The notes beneath the pieces were generated by a model. That model made no database searches. It worked only from the letters and a program-made list of their open reading frames with translations, and was not told the DNA's origin. Positions 31,235 through 38,965 of a DNA stretch of 64,000 bases are shown here, one piece after another. The DNA is from JBJMHZ01 sp045807125 (lineage in GTDB: Bacteria; Actinomycetota; Actinomycetes; JAWWOL01). Position numbers and translations under genes: made by a program. The stretch covers positions 19,188 to 83,187 of the forward strand of contig JBJMHZ010000034.1 of assembly GCA_045807125.1 (NCBI GenBank), read 5' to 3'. The first letter of the stretch is position 1. Every line of letters begins with the position of its first letter.

Positions 31235-31267
31235 GTGGGGTAACGATCAACGAATCGTGGGGTAAGC
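31235..31267. repeat. Two GTGGGGTAA direct repeats upstream of the DUF6907 gene
   Basis: GTGGGGTAACGATC (31235-31248) and GTGGGGTAAGC (31257-31267), 22 bp apart. A third copy, GTGGGGTAAGCGATC, is at 27396-27410 at the other side of the island. Either operator sites or island-edge repeats. The 223-bp spacer around them has no gene. Confidence 0.5.
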
Positions 31268-31328
31268 CTGCCGCCGACCCCCAGCGGGCAAGGCTCCTAC
31301 CAGCGCGAACGACTTTCGCTGGAATCTC

Positions 31329-31727
31329 CTAGCGGTCCGCGTCGGCGTCCTCGGCAGCCTCGAGCGCACCGTCGGCGAACCCGCGGGCGTAGTCCCAGCT
31401 CACGTAATCGCTCGGGTCGGGGCTGAACGCCGGCTCGTGCACCCTGGTCTGCCCGACGTCGAGCAGGTGGCGCAGGTTGGCGCGCAGCAGCTCCCAGCCG
31501 AAGTAGTGGGCCTCCTCGCAGTCCTCGCACTCCACGACGAGGCCGCGGACCCCGCGCGGCTCGAGCAGGGTCTGGAAGACCTCGAGATCCTCGAGGTCGG
31601 CGAGCACGTTCTCGCGCTCGTGCGGCGACAACGGCTCGACCGGGTCGTCGTCGTGACCGAGTGCGGCGGCGGGGTCGGCGGGATCGCCCCCGAAGGGGTC
31701 GAGCGGCGCCCTGTCGTCGTCGTTCAC
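31329..31727 (-). CDS. DUF5319 protein
   Basis: 132 aa from GTG 31727 (GTG 31736 in frame is the alternative). Asp/Pro-rich start (DPFGGDPADPAAALGHDDDP), then LSPHERENVLADLEDLEVFQTLLEPRGVRGLVVECEDCEEAHYFGWELLRANL is the conserved core with CxxC. Confidence 0.5.
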   Translation of the reverse strand: MNDDDRAPLDPFGGDPADPAAALGHDDDPVEPLSPHERENVLADLEDLEVFQTLLEPRGVRGLVVECEDCEEAHYFGWELLRANLRHLLDVGQTRVHEPAFSPDPSDYVSWDYARGFADGALEAAEDADADR

Positions 31728-31824
31728 CTCTGCCACGGTACTCGCGCGCGCTGGCGGATGCGCAATCGTCGTCCACGGGCCAGTACCATCGACCCAACCG
31801 CAGCGCTCGGCCACGGAAGGCGCC

Positions 31825-33357
31825 ATGGACCCCCTCGCCGGTGACGTCGACATCTCCCCCGCGCAGCTGCCCGCGAAGTTCGGCGCCATCGGGCTGACCT
31901 TCGACGACGTGCTGCTGCTGCCGCGATCCTCCGACGTGCTGCCGGCCGAGGTCGACACGTCCACCCGGCTGTCGCGGTCGATCACGCTGCGGATCCCGCT
32001 GCTGTCCAGCGCGATGGACACCGTGACCGAGTCCAGGATGGCCATCGCGATGGCGCGCCAGGGCGGCGCCGGCGTGCTGCACCGCAACGTGTCGATCGAG
32101 GACCAGGCGGCGCAGGTCGACATCGTCAAGCGCTCCGAGGCCGGCATGATCACCAGGCCGGTGACCTGCCGCGCCGAGACCACCATCGCCGAGATCGACG
32201 AGACGATGAGCCGCTACCGCATCTCCGGCCTGCCGGTGACCGACGCGGACGGCACGCTCGTCGGCATCGTGACCAATCGCGACATCAGGTTCGAGCGCGA
32301 TCACGCCCGGCTCGTGCGCGACGTCATGACGCCGATGCCACTGGTGACGGCGCCGGTGGGCATCGGCCGCGACGACGCCATGGCGCTGCTGATGCGGCAC
32401 AAGGTCGAGAAGCTGCCGCTGGTCGACGATGTCGGCAAGCTGCGCGGGCTCATCACCGTCAAGGACTTCACCAAGGCCACCCAGTACCCGGACGCCACCA
32501 AGGACGCCGACGGTCGGCTGGTCGTCGGTGCCGCCGTCGGGGTGGGCGAGGACGCGTACGTGCGGGCGCAGGCGCTCATCGACGCGGGCGTCGACTTCGT
32601 CGTGGTCGACACCGCGCACGGCCACTCCAGGGGCGTGCTGGAGATGGTGGCCAAGCTGAAGGCCAACGCGCAGGTCGACGTCATCGGCGGCAACATCGCC
32701 ACCGGCGCGGCGGCGCGCGCGCTCATCGACGCCGGAGCCGACGCGGTGAAGGTCGGCGTCGGTCCCGGCTCGATCTGCACGACGCGGGTGGTCGCGGGCG
32801 TCGGAGTGCCGCAGGTGACCGCCATCTACGAGTGCGCGCAGGTGGCCAGGGCGGCCGGCGTACCGGTCATCGCCGACGGTGGCCTGCAGTACTCGGGCGA
32901 CATCGCGAAGGCGATCGCGGTCGGGGCCGACACGGTGATGCTCGGTAGCCTGCTGGCGGGGGTGGAGGAGAGCCCCGGCGAGCTGATCTTCGTGTCCGGC
33001 AAGCAGTACAAGTCCTACCGCGGCATGGGCTCGCTCGGTGCGATGTCCTCCCGCGGCAAGGCCTCTGGACGCACGTCGTACTCGCGGGACCGCTACTTCG
33101 CGGACGACGCCCTCTCCGACGACAAGCTCGTGCCCGAGGGCATCGAGGGCCAGGTGCCCTACCGCGGACCGTTGCAGGCGGTCGCCCACCAGCTGATCGG
33201 CGGGCTGCGCGCCGCGATGGGCTACTGCGGCACGGGCACCATCCGCGCGCTGCAAGACGAGAGCGAGCTCGTCCGCATCACGTCGGCGGGCTTGAAGGAG
33301 AGCCACCCGCACGACATCCAGATGACGGTCGAGGCACCCAACTACCAGTCCCGCTAG
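31825..33357 (+). CDS. guaB: Inosine-5'-monophosphate dehydrogenase
   Basis: Oxidises IMP to XMP, the committed step to GMP. 510 aa from ATG 31825. TIM barrel with LTFDDVLLLPRSSDV at the start, two CBS domains inserted at about 115-230 (MITRPVTC, VMTPMPLV), the catalytic Cys in GPGSICTTRVVAGVG and the flap region GMGSLGAM. Divergent from DUF5319 and 12 bp ahead of guaB3. Confidence 0.97.
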   Translation: MDPLAGDVDISPAQLPAKFGAIGLTFDDVLLLPRSSDVLPAEVDTSTRLSRSITLRIPLLSSAMDTVTESRMAIAMARQGGAGVLHRNVSIEDQAAQVDIVKRSEAGMITRPVTCRAETTIAEIDETMSRYRISGLPVTDADGTLVGIVTNRDIRFERDHARLVRDVMTPMPLVTAPVGIGRDDAMALLMRHKVEKLPLVDDVGKLRGLITVKDFTKATQYPDATKDADGRLVVGAAVGVGEDAYVRAQALIDAGVDFVVVDTAHGHSRGVLEMVAKLKANAQVDVIGGNIATGAAARALIDAGADAVKVGVGPGSICTTRVVAGVGVPQVTAIYECAQVARAAGVPVIADGGLQYSGDIAKAIAVGADTVMLGSLLAGVEESPGELIFVSGKQYKSYRGMGSLGAMSSRGKASGRTSYSRDRYFADDALSDDKLVPEGIEGQVPYRGPLQAVAHQLIGGLRAAMGYCGTGTIRALQDESELVRITSAGLKESHPHDIQMTVEAPNYQSR

Positions 33358-33369
33358 GAGCGCCTGCCC

Positions 33370-34482
33370 ATGGCGGAGGTCGAGATCGGCCGCGGAAAGA
33401 GCGGCCGGCGAGCCTACGCGTTCGATGACATCGCGATCGCCCCCAGCCGGCGGACCCGCGACCCCGAGGACGTCTCGCTGTCGTGGCAGATCGACGCATA
33501 CCACTTCGACCTGCCGTTCCTCGTGGCGCCGATGGACAGCGTGATGTCGCCCCGGCTCGCCATCACGGTCGGGCGGCTCGGCGGTCTCGGGGTGCTGAAC
33601 CTCGAGGGCCTCTGGACCCGCTACGACGACCCCGTCCCGCTGCTCGACGAGATCGCGCGGCTCGACGAGGACGGCGCTACCCGACGGATGCAGGAGATCT
33701 ACGCCGCTCCTGTCCGCGAGGACCTGATCGTCCAGCGCATCAGGGAGATCCGCGAGGCCGGCGTGACGGTGGCGGGGGCGCTGTCGCCGCAGCGGACGGT
33801 CCAGTACCACAAGGCGGTGGTCGAAGCGGGGGTCGACCTGTTCGTCATCCGCGGGACGGTGGTGTCGGCCGAGCACGTGTCGAGCGGCACGGAGCCGCTC
33901 AACCTCAAGGAGTTCATCTACGAGCTCGACGTGCCGGTCATCGTGGGCGGCTGCGCCACCTACCAGGCGGCGTTGCACCTCATGCGAACCGGCGCGGCGG
34001 GCGTCTTGGTCGGTGTCGGTGGTGGCCCCGCGCACACGACCCGGCGGGTGCTCGGGCTCGCCGTCCCGATGGCGACCGCGGTGGCCGACGTGGCGGCCGC
34101 CCGGCGCGACTACCTCGACGAGTCCGGAGGGCGATACGTCCACGTCATCGCGGATGGCGCCATGAGCAACGGCGGCGACATCGCCAAGGCGATCGCCTGC
34201 GGCGCGGACGCGGTGATGATCGGCACGCCGTTCGCGCGGGCCGGCGAGGCGCCCGGCCAGGGGTGGCACTGGGGCGCGGAGGCCTTCCACGGCGAGCTGC
34301 CGCGCGGCGCACGGGTCCGCGTGGGCACGGTGGCGCCGCTCGAGCAGATCGTCTTCGGGCCCTCCGGGGTGGCCGACGGCACGATGAACCTCGCCGGCGC
34401 CCTGCGCCGGGCGATGGCGGCGACCGGCTACTCCGACCTCAAGGAGTTCCAGCGGGTCGGCGTGGTGGTCAACCGCGCCTGA
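33370..34482 (+). CDS. guaB3: GuaB3-family IMP-dehydrogenase-related protein
   Basis: 370 aa, IMPDH-like TIM barrel without CBS domains; ATG 33370 after GGAGCGCC. Starts EIGRGKSGRRAYAFDDIAIAPSRRTRDPEDV, as in actinobacterial GuaB3, and keeps LVAPMDSVMSP and VIADGAMSNGGDIAKAI. At the catalytic loop it reads VGGGPAHTTRRVLG: the usual Cys of the C-T-T-R motif is His, confirmed at codon level (GCG CAC ACG ACC CGG, 34030-34044). GuaB3 proteins are assigned IMP dehydrogenase or related activity; here that needs testing. Confidence 0.9.
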   Translation: MAEVEIGRGKSGRRAYAFDDIAIAPSRRTRDPEDVSLSWQIDAYHFDLPFLVAPMDSVMSPRLAITVGRLGGLGVLNLEGLWTRYDDPVPLLDEIARLDEDGATRRMQEIYAAPVREDLIVQRIREIREAGVTVAGALSPQRTVQYHKAVVEAGVDLFVIRGTVVSAEHVSSGTEPLNLKEFIYELDVPVIVGGCATYQAALHLMRTGAAGVLVGVGGGPAHTTRRVLGLAVPMATAVADVAAARRDYLDESGGRYVHVIADGAMSNGGDIAKAIACGADAVMIGTPFARAGEAPGQGWHWGAEAFHGELPRGARVRVGTVAPLEQIVFGPSGVADGTMNLAGALRRAMAATGYSDLKEFQRVGVVVNRA

Positions 34483-34571
34483 GCGTGGGTTGGCGCCGTC
34501 GGCGTGAGCGGGCGGGAGAGGCTGCGATCGCGGCTGCCGGGACCGGGGACCGGGGGGGCACCCCGCCGCTC

Positions 34572-34843
34572 GCTGTGCACTGCACCGACGCCTGGGCGCA
34601 GCGCACTGTGCACTGCACCGATTCTCGGGCGAGGGTGGCCGGCTGCACCGATCTCCGGGGCAGCGCACTGTGCACTGCACCGATTCTCGGGGGGGCGGGA
34701 CGGGCGGGCCAGGGGACCGGTCGCGGTGGCGGCTGCACCAGTTCGTGGGGCAGCGCACTATGCACTGCACCGAAGGTCGGGATGCGGCGCCGACCGGTGG
34801 CGCTGCGCTCGCATGTCGCCCGCATGTCGGTGCAGTGCACAGC
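34572..34843. repeat. Intergenic palindromic repeat array C, orientation opposite to B
   Basis: Lies in the 468-bp spacer between guaB3 and the aldehyde dehydrogenase; no gene is there. Left end GCTGTGCACTGCACCGA (34572-34588) and right end TCGGTGCAGTGCACAGC (34827-34843) are perfect inverted repeats. Internal units read CAGCGCACTGTGCACTGCAC then CGATTCTCGG (34598-34628 and 34657-34690), with a variant CAGCGCACTATGCACTGCAC (34747-34780). Two half units (GGCTGCACC, 34641 and 34731) precede the second and third. Units are the reverse complement of those in array B. Confidence 0.92.
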
Positions 34844-34876
34844 GCAGCGAAGGGTCCTGACCCACCCGGCGGTGGC

Positions 34877-34905
34877 TTGTGGGGGCTGGGACGCGGGGTT
34901 AGCCT
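34877..34905 (+). promoter_or_regulatory. Candidate promoter of the aldehyde dehydrogenase operon
   Basis: -35 TTGTGG (34877-34882), 17 bp, -10 TAGCCT (34900-34905), about 45 bp before the ATG. Located just outside array C. Confidence 0.4.
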
Positions 34906-34913
34906 CCTGGTGC

Positions 34914-34927
34914 TTACCAGCCGGTAG
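34914..34927 (+). promoter_or_regulatory. TetR-type palindromic operator candidate
   Basis: TTACCAGCCGGTAG has the TACC-N4-GGTA dyad common to many TetR-family operators and would cover the predicted transcription start. The regulator is not in this window. Confidence 0.4.
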
Positions 34928-34950
34928 CAAACGGGACCTGGAGACGATCG

Positions 34951-36522
34951 ATGGCACTCCTGGCCGGCACCGCCGAGCGTGGCCGCGTGACGCCCGCGCT
35001 CCTCAGCGCGCTGAGCGCCCGGGTCACCGTGACGGCGCCCCGACCACCGCTCTCCGAGCGGATCCCGTTCACCGACGAGCCGCTCGGTGAGGTGCCGCAC
35101 GCGACGGCCGAGGACGTCGTCACGGCCGTCGAGCGGGCGCGGGCCGCGCAGGCCGGGTGGGCACGGACGCCGATCCGGGCGCGAGCCCAGGTGCTGCTCC
35201 GGTTCCATGACCTGCTCCTCGACCGGCACGCGGAGCTGCTCGACATCGTGCAGCTCGAGACGGGCAAGGCCCGCAGGCACGCCTTCGAGGAGGTGCTCGA
35301 CACCGCCGGGGTGGCGCGCTACTACGCGCGCACCGCTGCTCGGCACCTCGCCCCGCATCGGCGGCGAGGTGCCTTCCCGCTCGTGACGTGGGCGGAGGAG
35401 CGGCACGTGCCGGTCGGCGTGGTCGGCGTCATCGCACCGTGGAACTACCCGCTGGTGCTGACAGCGGGCGATGCGCTGCCGGCGCTGGCGGCCGGCAATG
35501 CGGTGGTGCTCAAGCCGGACCATCAGACGTCGTTCACCGCGCTGTGGGCCGCCGCGCTGCTCGCCGACGCCGGACTGCCGGACGGCGTCGTTCAGGTGAT
35601 CACGGGGCCGGGCCCCGAGCTGGGGCCGCCCCTCATCGATGCCGTCGACTACGTGATGTACACCGGAAGCACGCCGACCGGCCGGGCCGTCGGCCAGCAG
35701 GCGGCGGCCCGGCTCATCGGCTCCTCGCTGGAGCTCGGTGGCAAGAACCCGATGGTGGTGCTCGCCGACGCCGACCTCGACCGGACCGTCGAGGGCGCGG
35801 TGCGGGCGTGCTTCTCCAACGCCGGGCAACTGTGCGTCTCGATGGAGCGCATCTACGTCGAGCGGCCGATCCACGACGAGCTCGTCCGCCGGCTCGCCGA
35901 GCGCGTGGGCAGCATGGTGCTCGGCGCCGGCCTCGACTACCGAAGCGAGATGGGGTCGCTTCAGTCCCAGCGGCAGCTCGACACCGTGAGCGCGCACGTC
36001 GAGGACGCGGTGACGAAGGGCGCGACGGTGGTGACCGGCGGCCGCCCGCGGCCCGACCTCGGGCCGTTCTTCTACGAGCCGACGATCCTCACCGGCGTCA
36101 CGCCCGACATGGCGTGCGCGAGCGAGGAGACGTTCGGGCCCGTGGTGGCGGTGCATGCCGTGCGCGATGCCGACGAGGCGGTCGAGCGCGCCAATGCGAG
36201 CGCGTACGGCCTCAACGCCTCCGTCTGGGGCCGCGACACGCGCAACGCGCGAGCGGTGGCCCGGCGCATCAGGGCCGGAACGGTCAACGTCAACGAGGGC
36301 TACGGCTCGGCATGGGGGTCGACCGACGCACCGATGGGCGGCATGAAGGAGTCCGGCCTCGGTCGTCGCCACGGCGCGGAGGGCATCCGCAAGTACGCCG
36401 AGGCGCAGACGGTCGCGATGCAGCGTGGCGTCCCGTTCCAGCCCGTGCTCGGCCTTTCCTACGAGAGATGGGCCGGTCTGGTCGTCCTCGTCATGCAGGC
36501 GCTGCGGCGGGTGCCGAGGTGA
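34951..36522 (+). CDS. Succinate-semialdehyde dehydrogenase-like aldehyde dehydrogenase
   Basis: 523 aa from ATG 34951. NAD(P)-dependent aldehyde dehydrogenase fold: PWNYPLVLTAGDALPALAAGNAVVLKP, FTGSTPTGR-type motif (YTGSTPTGRAVG), the general base in LELGGKNPMVV, the catalytic Cys in NAGQLCVSMERIYVE, and SEETFGPVVAV. Length and N-terminus resemble mycobacterial GabD2. The C-terminal 45 residues (GLSYERWAGLVVLVMQALRRVPR) are longer than in most aldehyde dehydrogenases. It overlaps the GMC oxidoreductase (GTGA), so they are coexpressed. Confidence 0.88.
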   Translation: MALLAGTAERGRVTPALLSALSARVTVTAPRPPLSERIPFTDEPLGEVPHATAEDVVTAVERARAAQAGWARTPIRARAQVLLRFHDLLLDRHAELLDIVQLETGKARRHAFEEVLDTAGVARYYARTAARHLAPHRRRGAFPLVTWAEERHVPVGVVGVIAPWNYPLVLTAGDALPALAAGNAVVLKPDHQTSFTALWAAALLADAGLPDGVVQVITGPGPELGPPLIDAVDYVMYTGSTPTGRAVGQQAAARLIGSSLELGGKNPMVVLADADLDRTVEGAVRACFSNAGQLCVSMERIYVERPIHDELVRRLAERVGSMVLGAGLDYRSEMGSLQSQRQLDTVSAHVEDAVTKGATVVTGGRPRPDLGPFFYEPTILTGVTPDMACASEETFGPVVAVHAVRDADEAVERANASAYGLNASVWGRDTRNARAVARRIRAGTVNVNEGYGSAWGSTDAPMGGMKESGLGRRHGAEGIRKYAEAQTVAMQRGVPFQPVLGLSYERWAGLVVLVMQALRRVPR

Positions 36523-38234
36523 CTGTGCAGGCTCACGACTACGACGTCATCGTCGTCGGCAGCGGGTTCGGTGGCAGCGTCACCGCCCTGCGGCTGACGG
36601 AGAAGGGCTACCGGGTGGGCGTGCTCGAGGCCGGCCGCCGGTGGACCGCGGAGACCCTGCCGCGCACGTCGTGGGACGCGCGCAACTTCCTATGGGCGCC
36701 GCGCCTGCGCTGCTTCGGCATCCAGCGCATCACCGCCCTGCGCAACGTGCTCGTCCTGTCCGGCGCCGGCGTGGGCGGCGGCTCGCTCGTCTACGCCAAC
36801 ACGCTCTACCAGCCGGGCGAGACGTTCTACGCCGACCCGCAGTGGAGCGGCATCACCGACTGGCGCGACGAGCTGGCGCCGCACTACGACCAGGCGAGGC
36901 GGATGCTCGGCGTCGTCACCAATCCGCTGGAGACCGCGGCCGACCGCGTCGTGCGAGCGGTGGCGGAGGAGATGGGCGTCGGTCGCACGTTCGTGCCCAC
37001 GCCGGTCGGGGTGTGGTTCGGCGAGCCGGGCGTCACGGTGCCCGACCCGTACTTCGGTGGCGCGGGGCCGGCGCGGACCGGTTGCATCGCCTGCGGCGCC
37101 TGCATGACTGGCTGCCGGTACGGCGCGAAGAACCGGCTGGACGCCAACTACCTGCACCTGGCCGAACGGGCCGGCGCGGTCGTGCACGCCGAGAGCGAGG
37201 TGGTCGACCTGCGGCCCCTCGCGAGCGGCGCGGGGTATGCCGTCGACGCGCGGCGTCCGGGCAGCGGCCGGCGGACGCCGGTGCGCACGCTCACGGCGGA
37301 GCATGTGGTGCTGTCCGCCGGTGCGCTCGGCACGCAGCGTCTGCTGCACGACCTCGTGGCCCGCGGCCGGCTGCCTCGCCTGTCCCGCCGGCTCGGGCAC
37401 GTGACGCGCACCAACTCGGAGGCGATCCTGGGCGCCAAGGCGCGCACCGCCGACGTCGACTACTCCGGCGGCGTGGCCATCACGTCCTCGTTCTATCCCG
37501 AGCCCGACACGCACGTGGAGCCGGTGCGCTACGGCAAGGGCGACAACCTGATGGGCGCGTTCGGCACCGTGCTCGTCGACGGCGACGGTCGCATGCCGCG
37601 CTGGTTGCGCACGTTCGCGACGATCGCGCGCCGGCCGGCGGCGTTCGTGCGCGCGGTGTCCCTGCGACGCTGGTCGGAGCGCACGATCGTCCTGCTCGTC
37701 ATGCAGACGAGGGACAACTCGATCCGGGTACGGCGCAAGCGTGGGCTCCTCGGCGCTCGGCTCACCTCCGAGCAGGACGCCGGGCGGCCCAACCCGACCT
37801 GGCTGCCGGTGGCTAACGACGTCGCGCGCCGGGTCGCCGCCCGGATCGGGGGCGACGCAGGCAACAGCTGGAACGAAGTGCTCCTCGGCATGCCCATGAC
37901 GGCGCACATCCTCGGCGGCTGCGTCATCGGGTCCTCGCCACGAAGTGGCGTCGTCGACGCGTACCACCGGGCGTACGGGCACGAGGGGCTGCACGTCGTC
38001 GACGGGTCGGCGGTGACGGCCAACCCCGGCGTCAACCCGTCCTTGACGATCACCGCGATGGCCGAGCGGGCGATGTCGTACTGGCCCAACAAGGGCGAAC
38101 CCGACCCACGGCCGCCGCTCGGCGCGGCCTACCGGCGGATCGACCCGGTGGCACCGCGGCGCCCCGCCGTGCCCGTCGGCGCGGCCGCCGAGCTGTGGCC
38201 GGGAGCGGTCCCCGAGCGCCGCGCCGGCGGGTAA
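36519..38234 (+). CDS. GMC-family oxidoreductase (cholesterol-oxidase/ChoD-like)
   Basis: 571 aa from GTG 36519. FAD-binding DYDVIVVGSGFGGSVTALRL at the N-terminus, GAGVGGGSLVYANTLYQP, and the C-terminal VVDGSAVTANPGVNPSLTITAMAERAM. Cys189, 192, 195 and 199 (CIACGACMTGC) form a ferredoxin-like CxxCxxCxxxC site, a feature of the ChoD-type group. ChoD lies in the same place in M. tuberculosis, next to guaB3. Despite the name, the substrate may be another sterol, alcohol or lipid. Confidence 0.88.
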   Translation: MTVQAHDYDVIVVGSGFGGSVTALRLTEKGYRVGVLEAGRRWTAETLPRTSWDARNFLWAPRLRCFGIQRITALRNVLVLSGAGVGGGSLVYANTLYQPGETFYADPQWSGITDWRDELAPHYDQARRMLGVVTNPLETAADRVVRAVAEEMGVGRTFVPTPVGVWFGEPGVTVPDPYFGGAGPARTGCIACGACMTGCRYGAKNRLDANYLHLAERAGAVVHAESEVVDLRPLASGAGYAVDARRPGSGRRTPVRTLTAEHVVLSAGALGTQRLLHDLVARGRLPRLSRRLGHVTRTNSEAILGAKARTADVDYSGGVAITSSFYPEPDTHVEPVRYGKGDNLMGAFGTVLVDGDGRMPRWLRTFATIARRPAAFVRAVSLRRWSERTIVLLVMQTRDNSIRVRRKRGLLGARLTSEQDAGRPNPTWLPVANDVARRVAARIGGDAGNSWNEVLLGMPMTAHILGGCVIGSSPRSGVVDAYHRAYGHEGLHVVDGSAVTANPGVNPSLTITAMAERAMSYWPNKGEPDPRPPLGAAYRRIDPVAPRRPAVPVGAAAELWPGAVPERRAGG

Positions 38235-38308
38235 TGCGGGCTGCGCCGTACGATCAGGCGGGCAAGGCGTCGGCGCGCTGCCGGCGATCGTCGACGGAGA
38301 GGACGGGC

Positions 38309-38965
38309 GTGCGATCGGACCGCGAAGGCGGCGACATGCGCCGTGCGGGCCGGAGGGCCGCTGTGCTCGCCGCCGGCTATCTCGCCGGTGCGGTCCCCTT
38401 CGCGCAGATCGGGGCCGCGCGGCGCGGCGGCGTCGACCTGCGCCACGTCGGCAACGGGACCGTGTCCGGCACCGGCCTCTACCGGGTCGCCGGCTTCCGC
38501 GCGCTGGCCGCGTACGGGATCCTCGAGGTCGCCAAGGGCGCCGTCGGGCCGGCGCTCGCCGCGCACCGGGAGGGCCGTAGCAGCGCCCTCGCCGCGGCGA
38601 CGGCCGGCGCGGCGGTGGTCGGGCACAACTGGTCGCCGTTCCTGCGCGGCGCAGGGGGTCGTGGCGTGGCGCCCGCTATGGGTGCGCTCCTCGTGACCGC
38701 CCCGCTCGGTGCCGCGGTGCTCGCCACCGGGCTGGGCATGGGGAAGTGGGCCGGCGAGACCGCGATCGGCTGCGCCGCCGCCGACGTGGCGCTGCTTCCG
38801 GTGCTGCGCCGTGCCGGTGACCGCGCGCACGTGCGGGCGGGTGCCGCCGTGCTCGCGCCCATCGTCATCAAGCGGCTGGTGGGCAACGCGCCACCGGTGC
38901 GGCGGTCGGCCGGCGTCTACCTGCTGCGGCTCCTGCTCGACCGCGACGCGTGGGTCGAGGCGTGA
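38309..38965 (+). CDS. PlsY-like glycerol-3-phosphate acyltransferase family membrane protein
   Basis: 218 aa from GTG 38309, with GGAGAGG 6 bp upstream; ATG 38336 is the alternative. PlsY motifs are recognisable: AGYLAGAVPFAQI (motif 1), DLRHVGNGTVSGTGLYRVAG (S/G-N-x-G-x-x-N region, diverged), AGAAVVGHNWSPFLRGAGGRGVAPAMGAL (motif with G-H-x-x-x-x-F-L-x-x-x-G-G-K/R-G). Multiple hydrophobic helices. PlsY acylates glycerol-3-phosphate with acyl phosphate; the changes in motif 2 leave activity uncertain. GTGA overlap with the next gene. Confidence 0.78.
   Translation: MRSDREGGDMRRAGRRAAVLAAGYLAGAVPFAQIGAARRGGVDLRHVGNGTVSGTGLYRVAGFRALAAYGILEVAKGAVGPALAAHREGRSSALAAATAGAAVVGHNWSPFLRGAGGRGVAPAMGALLVTAPLGAAVLATGLGMGKWAGETAIGCAAADVALLPVLRRAGDRAHVRAGAAVLAPIVIKRLVGNAPPVRRSAGVYLLRLLLDRDAWVEA

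Larger units (their letters stand above)
27277..31328. other. Accessory island between rsdA and DUF5319
   Basis: About 4 kb separates rsdA from the DUF5319 gene. From memory, in M. tuberculosis the rsdA and DUF5319-guaB genes are directly adjacent (Rv3413c, Rv3412, Rv3411c). The insert carries an IS transposase, a toxin-antitoxin-like pair, a HEPN-like membrane protein and DUF6907 sequences, and part of it (28.7-29.3 kb) is visibly poorer in GC than the flanks. No integrase or att duplication was found. GTGGGGTAA 9-mers occur near both edges (27396, 31235, 31257). Confidence 0.7.

Noticed and set aside
27277..31328. The island as an integrated conjugative or phage element
   Set aside because: No integrase, att duplication, tRNA, replication or structural gene is seen; only an IS and small genes.
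31297..36372. A 1691-codon minus-strand open frame opposite guaB, guaB3 and the aldehyde dehydrogenase
   Set aside because: Composition is that of an antisense frame; it runs through array C and only ends in the DUF5319 region in another frame.
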